A stretch of 64,000 bases of DNA from Solimonas sp041659605. GTDB taxonomy: Bacteria > Pseudomonadota > Gammaproteobacteria > Nevskiales > Nevskiaceae. Position numbers and translations under genes: made by a program. Each line of letters begins with the position of its first letter. Position 1 is the first letter of the stretch. Positions 50,230-58,945 of this stretch are shown one piece after another. The stretch is from assembly GCA_041659605.1 (NCBI GenBank), contig JBAZXW010000006.1:96432-160431 (forward strand). The letters are read 5' to 3'. The notes under the pieces are model-generated. The model was not told the DNA's origin. It searched no databases and was given only the letters and a program-made list of their open reading frames with translations.

Positions 50230-50985
50230 TCAGCCGCATTTCGAGTATCCGCAGTCGAGGCAGGTCGGGCAACCATCCTTCATCACCATGTCGCCGCGGC
50301 AGTTGGGGTCCGGGCACTGGCCGACGACGGCATGTGCATCGGTCATCTTCACAGCGGCGGATTCGACATCGACATGCGGATTGTCGACGGGCAAAGCGTC
50401 GCGGTAGAACCGCGTGCGCGCATAGTGCTCGGCCAGCGCGTCGACCGGACGCTCATTGCCGAGCTCGTCGAGGAAGCCGCGCTTGTGCAGTTCCTGCTGG
50501 ATCGCCCAAGCGATCGCGGCAACCTCGGAATCGTGCACCAGACCCTTGCCGGACTTGGTCTTGCCGTACCACACCGGGCCGCGATCCCAGGACACCTTGC
50601 GCAGATCGGCGAGCGCCTTGATCAGGAAGCCGCCGCGCGCGGCCAGCGAGAGCGTGCGCATCGTCGCCGACACCCATTGATGCTCGGCCGAGGTCTGGCC
50701 CGCGGGCACGAAGAACTCGAGCGGCCGCTCGATGCACACCGGCTGGCCATTCATGCGCCCGCAGACGACGCCGAAGCCGATGACAAAGTAGACCGTCTTG
50801 CGCCCGCCCGACGAGGTCAGGTTGATCTTGGTCGTCGTCGATTCCCAGCTGCCTTCCTCGCGCCGGTCGATGCGCAACGTCAGCGGGTTGACGTCCTGCG
50901 CCGTCGCCGCGGGCTGCGCGTCGCGGAACACCGACCAGCCGACGATGCGCTTGCCGATTCGGGTGACCTTGTCCTTCTTCGTCAT
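50230..50985 (-). CDS. nrdJb: Class II ribonucleotide reductase small part NrdJb (zinc-ribbon subunit)
   Basis: A 251-residue protein. It carries the C-terminal region of class II RNR as a separate chain, as reported for Pseudomonas NrdJb. The middle (GFLIKALADLRKVSWDRGPVWYG) is family-specific. The end holds the cysteine-rich ribbon CPDPNCRGDMVMKDGCPTCLDCGYSKCG (pairs spaced as CxxxxC, CPTC, CGYSKC), equivalent to the redox/zinc tail that re-reduces the active site. It sits 146 bases downstream of nrdJa on the same strand. Together the two would form the complete B12-dependent enzyme. Confidence 0.88.
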   Translation of the reverse strand: MTKKDKVTRIGKRIVGWSVFRDAQPAATAQDVNPLTLRIDRREEGSWESTTTKINLTSSGGRKTVYFVIGFGVVCGRMNGQPVCIERPLEFFVPAGQTSAEHQWVSATMRTLSLAARGGFLIKALADLRKVSWDRGPVWYGKTKSGKGLVHDSEVAAIAWAIQQELHKRGFLDELGNERPVDALAEHYARTRFYRDALPVDNPHVDVESAAVKMTDAHAVVGQCPDPNCRGDMVMKDGCPTCLDCGYSKCG

Positions 50986-51030
50986 GACTCTATCCCCTCG
51001 TCATAGCGAGGCGCGCAGCGTCGCGGCGAT

Positions 51031-51106
51031 TGTAGGAGCGGCCCACGGCCGCGATGGCGGCGAGCACGCAGCCGGAGAAGAATCGCGGCCATGGGCCGCT
51101 CCTACA
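51031..51106. repeat. Inverted REP pair (TGTAGGAGCGGCCCACGGCCGCGAT)
   Basis: Arms of 25 bases (51031–51055 and 51082–51106) are inverted copies with one mismatch. The unit GTAGGAGCGGCC(C/A)...GGCCGCGA is a well-known REP type in Xanthomonas- and Pseudomonas-like genomes. It lies between nrdJb and nrdJa and may stabilise or stop the upstream message. Confidence 0.85.
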
Positions 51107-51131
51107 GGTTCCTTGACGACGGTCTTCATGT

Positions 51132-54100
51132 TCAAAGTTTGCCGTAGAAGCCTTCCTTCAAGGCATCGTACAGATTCGCGGCGGAGTACGTCCCGCCCTC
51201 GTATTCGACCTTGGCGTTGCCGGGCAGGCGCACGGTGGTGCCGTCGTCCATGCGGAATTCGTAGGTGGTCTGTGCCAGATCCTTGTCGGCGACCAGCACG
51301 CCCTGGTGCACTTCGGGGTTGAAGCGGAAGGTCGTGCAGCCCTTGAGGCCGCGATCGATGGCGTAGTGGTACAGATCCTTGAAGGCTTCGTAGTCGATGT
51401 CCGACGGCACATTGATGGTTTTCGAGATCGACGAATCGATCCAGCGCTGCGCTGCCGCCTGCACATCGACGTGTTCTTTCGGGTCAGTACCCGCCGCGGT
51501 CGCGCTGAAGGACTGCGGCAGATGCTCGGCATCGACCTGCGGATCGACGCCGTAGCGATACGCGAGCAGCTCGTAAGACTCCATGCGCACCGCGCGCTTG
51601 GCCTTCTCGCCGGGCACGATCATGTTGCGCGTGTAGCTGTGCCCGAAGCTCGGCTCGATGCCGTTGCTGGCGTTGTTGCCGACCGACGCCGCCATCGTGC
51701 CGGTGGGCGCAATCGACGTTGCGTGCGTATAGCGCGCACCGACGTCGGCCAGCTCGGCGACCAATGCCGGTTCGATCTCGGCGAAGCGCTGGAAATAGCG
51801 CGAGTAGCGCGCATGCAGCAGGCGCCCGGGCAGCTTGTCGCCGAGCTTGTGACCGTCGCGCGCCAGCTCGGGTCGCAGCGCCAGATGCTCCGGCGTGATC
51901 TCGTGCAATGCCGACAACACCGGTGCCGGCCCTTTCTCGCGCGCCAGCTCCAGACCCGCACGCCAGTTCTCGACGGCGAGCGAACGCGTGATGCGCTCGG
52001 TGAACTCGACCGATTCCTTCGATCCGTAGCGGATACCCAGCATCGTCAGCGCCGAACCCAGTCCCAGATAGCCCATGCCGTGGCGACGCTTGCTGTGGAT
52101 CTCGTCGCGCTGCTGCGGCAGCGGCAGGCCGTGGATCTCGATGACGTTGTCGAGCATGCGCGCGAACACGCGCACGACGTCGGCGTAGGTCTCGAAATCG
52201 AATTGCGCGTCGGCGGTGAAGGGCTTTTTCACAAGCGAAGCCAGATTCACAGAACCGAGCAAGCAGCTGCCGAACGGCGGAAGGCCCTGCTCCCCGCACT
52301 GCCCGGTGACAATGCCGTTGAAGATGACGGAGTTGTGGTCGGGTTGTGTCGTGTCGTAGACCGCTTGCCGCCCTTCATAGCAAACGTTCTGCACCTTCGC
52401 GCGAAACCCCTGCGTCTTGTACAGGCGCTTGCCTTTGATCCAACAGTGATATCTGTGCGCTTTCGTTTCTGTCAGAAACCCGATCTCCGCCATGAAGCGG
52501 TCGCGTGATTCACCGTCGATGATCAACTCGTAGTCGGCGCGACATTGATAGATTTTGCTGCCGCCCTTGCCATCGGGCAATGTCCGCTCTTTTGCGGGGC
52601 GTCGCTGGTGAATTCTTGAGAAGATTCCGAAGTTGGCCAGCAGCACCTGGACGTCCTTGAGCAAGGTTTCTTGGCTGGAAGCAAGCCGTACTGAACATGT
52701 CTGAGATTTTCCGGAGACGTTGACTGTGCCGTCTGCTTGGAACAGGCCCCGCAAGTACCCGGCGGCGCAGTCCTCGGTCCCTCTCCAGACGACTTCCGGA
52801 ACATTGAACTTTCGTTCGGCGGTGAACCCGAAATGCTCGAGATAACGCGCTAGCAACACAGAGCCAATGAAAGCGTGGTTTCTGGCCTCGATGTGTATGG
52901 GCCGTACCTCATAGACCCTGCCCGTAGTGCTTCTGCTGGTGTTCGCGATCAGGCTGTTGACATACGCGGCAATGGCGGCAGCCAGAACTCGGTCCTCGCC
53001 CCAGAAGTTGACGTAGGCAATTGGCTCTTTGTCCTTTGTCGTCGTGAAGTGTCCATCACCGGTTATCAATCCAATCAGCGTGCCCAGATCTTTGGAGCCC
53101 TGCGTGCCGAATTGTCCTTTGCCGGATTGGATCAATAGTTCGTCACCGACCTTGATGTCTTTCAGCTGGATCTTGCCGCGCTGGGTATAAAACTCATGCC
53201 ACGCGGTCGCCTTGATCTCGTAACCCTCGCGCGTAGTGACGCGATAGACATCTGCCGCGTGGCTTGTCATGAATGCCGGCACGGCAGGGCGGTTGGTCGT
53301 GCCTCGGATCGATTCCGGCAATGTGCGCGAATCGACTGTCAAATCCAGAGACTGTCCGCCTTCATGCAGTTCACCGATCGGAATCATGCCGAACTGCGTG
53401 TGCAAGCGAGTATCCGCCGTCACGCATGGATTGGTCGCGCGAATGTTCTCGCAGAACCACAGCGGGTTCATGCGGTTGTATTCGTCGATCAGGATGAATC
53501 CCGGATCGGAATACGCGTAGGTCGAGCGCATGATCAGGTCCCACAGCGCGCGGGCGGAGACCTGGCGATAGACGCGGCAGGCGGTTTCGCCGCGTTCGTT
53601 GACGGTGTACTGCGGTTCGCGCAGCGGCCAGCGCCGCCAGACGATCGTCGTGGAGCTCACCTCGTTCGTAAATGCGGGGAAGGCCAGGGGCCACTCGCGG
53701 TCTTCGCGCACGGCGGCGATGAAGTCGTCGCTGATCAGGCAGGACAGGTTGAACGCGCGCAGACGGCCGGCTTCGCGCTTGGCGACGATGAAGTCCTCGA
53801 TATCCGGGTGGCCGATGTCGAGGCAGCCCATCTGCGCGCCGCGCCGTCCGCCGGCGCTGGACACCGTGCGGCATATCGCGTCGAACACGTCCATGAACGG
53901 CAACGGCCCGCTGGTGGTGGCGCCGGCGCCGGACACCGGCGCGCCGCGCGGACGCAGTGTCGAAAAATCGTAGCCGATCCCGCAGCCGGCGCGCAGCGTC
54001 AGCGCGGCGTCGGCGGCGGCCTGCATGATGCCAGCCATCGAATCGTCGATCGTGCGCGACACCGTGCAGTTGATCGTCGAGACGTTGGGCTTGAAGTCCT

Positions 54101-54335
54101 CGGCACCGGCGTTGGCCATGATGCGGCCACCCGGAAACGCGTAGTGCAGCGCGCGGTAGAACAGCTCCTCCCATTGCTCCGGGCGGGCCTCGGTGCGCGC
54201 CAGCGTGCGCGCAAGGCGGCGGCGCATGCCGTCGAGGGTTTCGTCCGGCAGGAAATACTTGCCGCGGGCAATCAGCTCGCTGGCTTCTTGCAGCGGCAGC
54301 GGCGGCAGATCGCGGAGCGGCATACGCTGTTTCAT
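51132..54335 (-). CDS. nrdJa: Class II (B12-dependent) ribonucleotide reductase large part NrdJa, interrupted by an intein
   Basis: 1067 codons; 691 residues after removal of the 376-residue intein (residues 304–679). The enzyme reduces ribonucleotides using adenosylcobalamin. Motifs are GCGIGYDFSTLRPRG, the substrate-channel NLSC (Cys199), the active-site N-P-C-G-E (N302, then C680 and E682 after splicing), APTGTMA and the late KTINVP. The catalytic thiyl cysteine is C680, the first residue after the intein, so activity depends on splicing. The ATG at 54335 gives a normal start; the frame is open much further upstream but overlaps the divergent lipoprotein gene. Confidence 0.93.
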   Translation of the reverse strand: MKQRMPLRDLPPLPLQEASELIARGKYFLPDETLDGMRRRLARTLARTEARPEQWEELFYRALHYAFPGGRIMANAGAEDFKPNVSTINCTVSRTIDDSMAGIMQAAADAALTLRAGCGIGYDFSTLRPRGAPVSGAGATTSGPLPFMDVFDAICRTVSSAGGRRGAQMGCLDIGHPDIEDFIVAKREAGRLRAFNLSCLISDDFIAAVREDREWPLAFPAFTNEVSSTTIVWRRWPLREPQYTVNERGETACRVYRQVSARALWDLIMRSTYAYSDPGFILIDEYNRMNPLWFCENIRATNPCVTADTRLHTQFGMIPIGELHEGGQSLDLTVDSRTLPESIRGTTNRPAVPAFMTSHAADVYRVTTREGYEIKATAWHEFYTQRGKIQLKDIKVGDELLIQSGKGQFGTQGSKDLGTLIGLITGDGHFTTTKDKEPIAYVNFWGEDRVLAAAIAAYVNSLIANTSRSTTGRVYEVRPIHIEARNHAFIGSVLLARYLEHFGFTAERKFNVPEVVWRGTEDCAAGYLRGLFQADGTVNVSGKSQTCSVRLASSQETLLKDVQVLLANFGIFSRIHQRRPAKERTLPDGKGGSKIYQCRADYELIIDGESRDRFMAEIGFLTETKAHRYHCWIKGKRLYKTQGFRAKVQNVCYEGRQAVYDTTQPDHNSVIFNGIVTGQCGEQGLPPFGSCLLGSVNLASLVKKPFTADAQFDFETYADVVRVFARMLDNVIEIHGLPLPQQRDEIHSKRRHGMGYLGLGSALTMLGIRYGSKESVEFTERITRSLAVENWRAGLELAREKGPAPVLSALHEITPEHLALRPELARDGHKLGDKLPGRLLHARYSRYFQRFAEIEPALVAELADVGARYTHATSIAPTGTMAASVGNNASNGIEPSFGHSYTRNMIVPGEKAKRAVRMESYELLAYRYGVDPQVDAEHLPQSFSATAAGTDPKEHVDVQAAAQRWIDSSISKTINVPSDIDYEAFKDLYHYAIDRGLKGCTTFRFNPEVHQGVLVADKDLAQTTYEFRMDDGTTVRLPGNAKVEYEGGTYSAANLYDALKEGFYGKL
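52299..53426 (-). mobile_element. Intein with LAGLIDADG homing endonuclease in nrdJa
   Basis: A 376-residue in-frame insertion between NP and CGEQ of the reductase. Block A: CVTADTRLHTQFGMIPIGEL (Cys1). Block B: GYEIKATAWHEF (T..H). Two dodecapeptide (DOD) motifs: LGTLIGLITGDGHF (about intein residues 114–127) and AAGYLRGLFQADGTV (about 221–235). Block F/G: DHNSVIFNGIVTGQ, then C+1. The last residue is Gln in place of the usual Asn and the one before it is Gly, not His. Composition is visibly less GC-rich than the exteins, as expected for a mobile insert. The endonuclease motifs look intact. Confidence 0.93.
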
Positions 54336-54383
54336 AATCGGTACGCGGACAACGGGCTTTCCATCGTACGCCGGTCTCTCCTC

Positions 54384-55277
54384 ATGTGGCTGACCCAGAT
54401 CACTGCAGGCGTCGCGGCAAGGCGCAAGGCGTTGCGCCTGATCGCCGTCGGCGCACTGCTGGCAATGGCTGCCGGCTGCAGCATGGCGCGCCTGGCTTAC
54501 GAGCAGCTCGACCGGCTGGTGCGCTGGGAGCTGGGTCGCTATGTTTCTTTGACTGCCGAGCAAAGGACCGTGTTCGACCGCGAGTTCGCCGTGTTCTGGC
54601 AGTGGCACCGAGACGAGGAGCTGCCGGGCTGGGTCGACGAGCTGCGCGGACTGGCGACCCAGCTGGAACCGGGCACGTCCATCGACCGCGCGCGGATCGA
54701 AGCGACCTCGACCCACCTCAGCGAGATCATGCGCCGCCTCAGCGGGCGCTTCGCGCCGATCGCCTGCGTGGTTGGACCGCAGCTGGATGCCGCACAGGTC
54801 GAGGAAGTGCTGGACGGGGTCGACGAGGATATCGATGAGCTGCGCGAAGAGCAGGTCGAGATCGATCCGGAGGACGCGCGCAAGGAAACGCGGCGCTCGA
54901 TCGAAAAGGGACTGCGCCGCTGGCTCGGCAGACTCACCGGCGCCCAGGAACAGGTCATCGACGCCTGGGCCGCGGACCGTCCCTCCGTTGCCGGCGCCTG
55001 GCTGGACTACCGCCTTCGCTGGCGCGCGGAACTGGAATCGGTCCTGGCTCGGCGCGGCGACGCGGCGTTCTGCGGCCGCATCACCACCCTGATGGCGGAC
55101 GGCGCTTCGCTGTGGACGCCGGCGCAGAAGCAGGCCTTTGCCGACAACCGGACGCGCTGGCTGGACCTGTTCGCGGCCCTGATCCCGACCCTGACACCCG
55201 AACAGCGCGGGCATGCCCAGCAGCGCCTGCGCGAGCTGGCCGCCGAGTTCGAGGCGGCATCCCGGGCACCGCCATAG
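54384..55277 (+). CDS. DUF6279 family lipoprotein
   Basis: A 297-residue lipoprotein (signal ending in MAAGCSMARLA, lipid on about Cys32). The mature chain is all-helical and charged; the opening YEQLDRLVRWELGRYVSLTAEQ and the later LTPEQRGHAQQRLRELAAEF are typical of the DUF6279 family. Function is unknown. It is divergent from nrdJa across 48 bases. Start ATG 54384 is placed so that the signal peptide is complete. Confidence 0.82.
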   Translation: MWLTQITAGVAARRKALRLIAVGALLAMAAGCSMARLAYEQLDRLVRWELGRYVSLTAEQRTVFDREFAVFWQWHRDEELPGWVDELRGLATQLEPGTSIDRARIEATSTHLSEIMRRLSGRFAPIACVVGPQLDAAQVEEVLDGVDEDIDELREEQVEIDPEDARKETRRSIEKGLRRWLGRLTGAQEQVIDAWAADRPSVAGAWLDYRLRWRAELESVLARRGDAAFCGRITTLMADGASLWTPAQKQAFADNRTRWLDLFAALIPTLTPEQRGHAQQRLRELAAEFEAASRAPP

Positions 55278-55360
55278 AACAAGGCGATTGCTCGGCGGAG
55301 ATCGAGTAGGCCCAACGGCTGGGTGTTATTCCCCAATCCTTGGGCTAGACTTTGCGACCG

Positions 55361-55378
55361 CTCCGGGTTGTCCCGGAG
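55361..55378 (+). promoter_or_regulatory. Leader hairpin before pntAA
   Basis: CTCCGGG-TTGT-CCCGGAG, about 31 bases before the pntAA ATG. No T-run follows, so it is more likely a leader structure than a terminator. The Shine-Dalgarno AAGGGGAG lies between hairpin and ATG. Confidence 0.35.
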
Positions 55379-55408
55379 CCCGAATAAGCCTCACAAGGGG
55401 AGCCGTAC

Positions 55409-56536
55409 ATGGCGGTCAAGATTGCCGTGCTCAAGGAAACGCGTGCGAACGAGCGCCGCGTGGCCATGGTGCCAGCCGTTGCCGACAAGCTGTCGAAGCT
55501 GGGCTGCGCAATTCACATGCAGGCCGGCGCCGGTGCCGACAGCCGCATTCCCGACAACGCATTCAAGAACGTGACCTTCGCGGCCAATCCGCAGGGTCTG
55601 GTGTCGGATGCCGACATCGTCGTGTCGGTGCAGCCGCCGGCGGCCGACGTGATCTCCGCGATGAAGGAAGGCGCCGTGCTGCTGACCTTCGTCTACGCGC
55701 ATCGCGAGGCGGAGCTGGTCAAGCTGATGCGCGACAAGAAGATCACCTGCTTCGCGATGGAGCTGGTGCCGCGCATCACGCGCGCGCAGGCGATGGACGC
55801 ACTGTCCTCGCAGGCCGCGCTTGCCGGCTACTACGGCGCACTGCTCGGCGCCACCAGCATCGCGCGCATGATGCCGATGACCACCTTCGCAACCGGCTCG
55901 ATCCGTCCGGGCACCGTGCTGGTGATGGGCGTCGGCGTCGCCGGCCTGTCGGCGATCGCGACCGCGCGCCGCATCGGCGCCAAGGTCGAGGGCTACGACG
56001 TGCGCCCGGAGGTCAAGGAGCAGGTCGAATCGCTGGGCGCCAAGTTCATCGAGACCGGCGTCGACGCCCGCGGCACCGGCGGCTATGCGCGCGAGCTGAC
56101 CCAGGAAGAGAAGGACAAGATCGCCGCCGTCGTCACCAAGCACATCCAGGCGGCCGACATCATCATCACCACCGCCGCGATTCCCGGCCGTCCGTCGCCC
56201 AAGCTGATCAACAAGGCGCAGGTCGACGGCATGAAGAACGGCGCGGTGATCATCGACCTCGCCGCGGAAGGCGGCGGCAACACCGAGTACACCAAGCCGG
56301 GCGAGACCGTGCAGGTCGGACAAGTCACGATCTGTGCACCGCTGAACGTGCCCTCGCTGCTCGCCGAGCACGCCTCCGAGCTGTACGCGAAGAATCAGTA
56401 CAACCTGATCGAGCTGATGTTCGACAAGGACAAGAAGTTCGCGATCAACTGGGAAGACGAGGTCCTCGCCAAGAGCTGTCTGACGCACGCCGGCGAGATC
56501 AAGAACGAGGCTGCGAAGAAGGCGGTCGAGGGCTAA
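55409..56536 (+). CDS. pntAA: NAD(P) transhydrogenase subunit alpha 1
   Basis: A 375-residue NAD-binding subunit of the proton-translocating transhydrogenase. The opening KIAVLKETRANERRVAMVP, the NAD fold motif VLVMGVGVAGLSAIATARRIGA (about 168–190) and DLAAEGGGN are characteristic of the alanine-dehydrogenase-like dI domain. It is soluble and sits on the cytoplasmic side, passing hydride from NADH to the NADP site of PntB. The membrane part is encoded by the next gene, so the alpha chain is split as in many alpha- and gammaproteobacteria. It starts a three-gene operon. Confidence 0.95.
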   Translation: MAVKIAVLKETRANERRVAMVPAVADKLSKLGCAIHMQAGAGADSRIPDNAFKNVTFAANPQGLVSDADIVVSVQPPAADVISAMKEGAVLLTFVYAHREAELVKLMRDKKITCFAMELVPRITRAQAMDALSSQAALAGYYGALLGATSIARMMPMTTFATGSIRPGTVLVMGVGVAGLSAIATARRIGAKVEGYDVRPEVKEQVESLGAKFIETGVDARGTGGYARELTQEEKDKIAAVVTKHIQAADIIITTAAIPGRPSPKLINKAQVDGMKNGAVIIDLAAEGGGNTEYTKPGETVQVGQVTICAPLNVPSLLAEHASELYAKNQYNLIELMFDKDKKFAINWEDEVLAKSCLTHAGEIKNEAAKKAVEG

Positions 56537-56546
56537 GGGGAATCTT

Positions 56547-56858
56547 ATGGAACACGTCGCTACTGTCCTGACGGGCTTCGTTGCCCTCTACATCTTCATG
56601 CTCGCCGCGTTCACCGGCTACGAGATTATCGGCCGCGTGCCGTCGATCCTGCACACGCCGCTGATGTCGGGCTCGAACTTCGTGCACGGCATCGTCGTCG
56701 TCGGTGCGATCTACGCCACGCTCAACGCAAGCTCGGTGCTGGAGCAGGCGATCGGCTTCTTCGGCGTGCTGCTGGGCGCCGGCAACGCGGCCGGCGGTTA
56801 TGTCGTGACCGAGCGCATGCTCGACATGTTCAAGTCCTCCGACAAGAAGCCCAAGTAA
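56547..56858 (+). CDS. pntAB: NAD(P) transhydrogenase subunit alpha 2 (membrane part)
   Basis: A 103-residue protein with three hydrophobic helices (about 3–22, 40–58, 63–87), separate from PntAA. It supplies part of the proton channel; the sequence FTGYEIIGRVPSILHTPLMSGSNFVHGIVVVGA is the family hallmark. It starts 10 bases after pntAA and ends 12 bases before pntB, each with a good Shine-Dalgarno (AAGGGGAATC; AAGGATCG). Confidence 0.95.
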   Translation: MEHVATVLTGFVALYIFMLAAFTGYEIIGRVPSILHTPLMSGSNFVHGIVVVGAIYATLNASSVLEQAIGFFGVLLGAGNAAGGYVVTERMLDMFKSSDKKPK

Positions 56859-56870
56859 GGATCGCGCGAC

Positions 56871-58310
56871 ATGAACGCACAACTCCTGATCGAAGTCAGC
56901 GCGCTGGCCGCGTCCTTCCTGTTCATCTACGGCCTCAAGCGCATGTCCTCGCCGGTCACGGCGCGCTCGGGCATCGTCGTCGCCGGCTACGGCATGCTAG
57001 TCGCGGTGCTGGCCAGCTTCCTCTACTACTTCGGCGTCAACGAAGCGGCCAAGCCGCACCTGATGACCAACGCCGTCGTCGCCGCCGTCGCGCTGACGCT
57101 GGGCGTGGGCTGGGCCTGGTGGAGCGGCAAGAAGGTCGCGATGACGGCCATGCCGCAGATGGTCGCGCTCTACAACGGCATGGGCGGCGGTTCCGCCGCG
57201 GCGATCGCGGCGATGGTGCTGCTGCAGCCGGCGGTCGAAGGCGCGTCCGGCCACGGCACGCTGCATTACCTGGTGACGGTGTTCGGCGGTCTGATCGGCT
57301 CCGTGTCGCTGGCCGGCTCGCTGATCGCCTGGGCCAAGCTCGACGGCCGCATCAACAAGACGCTGCGCATGACCGGCATCCAGGTGATCAACGGCTCGAT
57401 CATGCTCGCCACGCTGGCGCTGGGCATGTACATCGTCTTCGTCGAGCACGGCCACGCACCGCCGGCGATCACGGTCGCCTTCTTCGGCGCGGCCCTGCTG
57501 TTCGGCGTGATGATGACGATGCCGATCGGCGGCGCCGACATGCCGGTCGTGATCTCGTTGTACAACGCCTTCACCGGCCTCGCCGTGGGCCTCGAAGGCT
57601 ACGTGCTGAACAACCCGGCGCTGATGATCGCCGGCATGGTCGTCGGTTCCGCCGGTACGCTGCTGACGCTGCTGATGGCCAAGGCGATGAACCGCTCGGT
57701 CAGCAACGTGATCTTCTCCAACTTCGGCGCCACCGGCGAAGAACAGCAGGGCGAGATCAAGGGCAGCATGAAGCCCACGGACGCCGGCGATGCCGGCATC
57801 CAGATGCGCTATGCCAGCAAGGTCATCATCGCCCCGGGTTACGGCCTGGCGGTGGCGCAGGCCCAGCACAAGCTCTACGAGTTCGTGAAGCTGCTGCAGG
57901 CCAACGATGTCGAGGTCAAGTTCGCGATCCACCCGGTCGCGGGCCGCATGCCCGGTCACATGAACGTGCTGCTCGCCGAGGCCGGCGTGCCCTACGACAT
58001 CATCTACGACATGGAAGACATCAACGGCGAGTTCAAGGAAGCCGACGTCGCCATCGTCATCGGCGCGAACGACACGGTGAACCCGGCCGCGCGCACGAAC
58101 AAGTCGAGCCCGATCTACGGCATGCCGATTCTCAACGTCGACCAGGCCAAGCAGGTCTTCGTCGTCAAGCGCGGCCAAGGCAAGGGCTACTCGGGGGTCG
58201 AGAATGAGCTGTTCTTCGCCGACAACTGCAACCTGGTCTACGGCGACGCACAGAAGGTGATGGTCTCGATGATCCAGGCGGTGAAATCTTTGGAAGGCGG
58301 CGGCCACTGA
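56871..58310 (+). CDS. pntB: NAD(P) transhydrogenase subunit beta
   Basis: A 479-residue protein. About eight to nine membrane helices form the proton path (residues 1–265), followed by a soluble NADP-binding domain (about 295–479). Its fold motif APGYGLAVAQAQHKLYEF and the later GANDTVNPAARTNKSSPIYGMPIL are conserved. The complete enzyme links proton entry to NADPH formation from NADH and NADP. It is followed by a strong terminator, closing the operon. Confidence 0.96.
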   Translation: MNAQLLIEVSALAASFLFIYGLKRMSSPVTARSGIVVAGYGMLVAVLASFLYYFGVNEAAKPHLMTNAVVAAVALTLGVGWAWWSGKKVAMTAMPQMVALYNGMGGGSAAAIAAMVLLQPAVEGASGHGTLHYLVTVFGGLIGSVSLAGSLIAWAKLDGRINKTLRMTGIQVINGSIMLATLALGMYIVFVEHGHAPPAITVAFFGAALLFGVMMTMPIGGADMPVVISLYNAFTGLAVGLEGYVLNNPALMIAGMVVGSAGTLLTLLMAKAMNRSVSNVIFSNFGATGEEQQGEIKGSMKPTDAGDAGIQMRYASKVIIAPGYGLAVAQAQHKLYEFVKLLQANDVEVKFAIHPVAGRMPGHMNVLLAEAGVPYDIIYDMEDINGEFKEADVAIVIGANDTVNPAARTNKSSPIYGMPILNVDQAKQVFVVKRGQGKGYSGVENELFFADNCNLVYGDAQKVMVSMIQAVKSLEGGGH

Positions 58311-58333
58311 GCCGCACGTCGCTGGTCTCGACG

Positions 58334-58358
58334 AAGCCCCCGGCGACGGGGGCTTTTT
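58334..58358 (+). terminator. Rho-independent terminator of the pnt operon
   Basis: GCCCCC, loop GGCGAC, GGGGGC, then TTTTT; the A-run before the stem would let it work on the other strand as well. It starts 24 bases after the pntB stop. Confidence 0.9.
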
Positions 58359-58451
58359 CATGCCCGCGGCATCGTTCGCAGACATTGTTCGTATCGGGTC
58401 GCCGGTAGCAGTACGATCTGCGCTACGCCGCTGGACCAGGGGGAACAAGCC

Positions 58452-58901
58452 ATGAATGACGCCGCCATCGACCCGTCGTGGTATGGAGAGCTGCGCGCTT
58501 CGCCGATCGTGCAGGATCTTGCCGACGACGTGCTCTCGACGATTGCACGACGCGGCAAGACCCTGGAGCTGAAAAGGGCCGATCCGCTGCTGGTCCAGGA
58601 CGTGCGCGGCGGGCTTGGACTCTTCATCCTGCTGTTCGGCACGATCGCCATCTACCGTCGCGTCGACGACGACGTCGACGGCGAGAGGCTGAGTGTGCTG
58701 CAGCCGGGCGATTGCGTCGGCGAGTATTCACTGATCGACGGGCAGCCGCTGTCGGCCACGGCGCGCGCGCTGGAGCCGGTACGGCTGTTCTTCCTGCCGA
58801 ACGCGCAGTTCCGCGCGCTCACGGAGCAGGACCCGCGCGCGGGCTGCATCCTGTATCGCAATCTGGCGCGCCATCTGGTCCGGCGCCTGCGATTGCAGTG
58901 A
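58452..58901 (+). CDS. Cyclic nucleotide-binding-domain protein
   Basis: A 149-residue single-domain protein with a cAMP-receptor-like beta roll. GLGLFILLFGTIAIYRR and the phosphate-binding cassette PGDCVGEYSLIDGQPLSATARAL (about residues 80–104) are visible; the cassette lacks the usual Arg-Ser/Thr of strict cAMP binders (LSATA instead of xRxA). No DNA-binding domain or channel follows, so it is a stand-alone sensor or adaptor. It starts 94 bases after the pnt terminator, with its own promoter presumed. Confidence 0.85.
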   Translation: MNDAAIDPSWYGELRASPIVQDLADDVLSTIARRGKTLELKRADPLLVQDVRGGLGLFILLFGTIAIYRRVDDDVDGERLSVLQPGDCVGEYSLIDGQPLSATARALEPVRLFFLPNAQFRALTEQDPRAGCILYRNLARHLVRRLRLQ

Positions 58902-58945
58902 CGCTATCCTGCCTGCATCGACCGCTCTGACGATTCCGAAAACCG

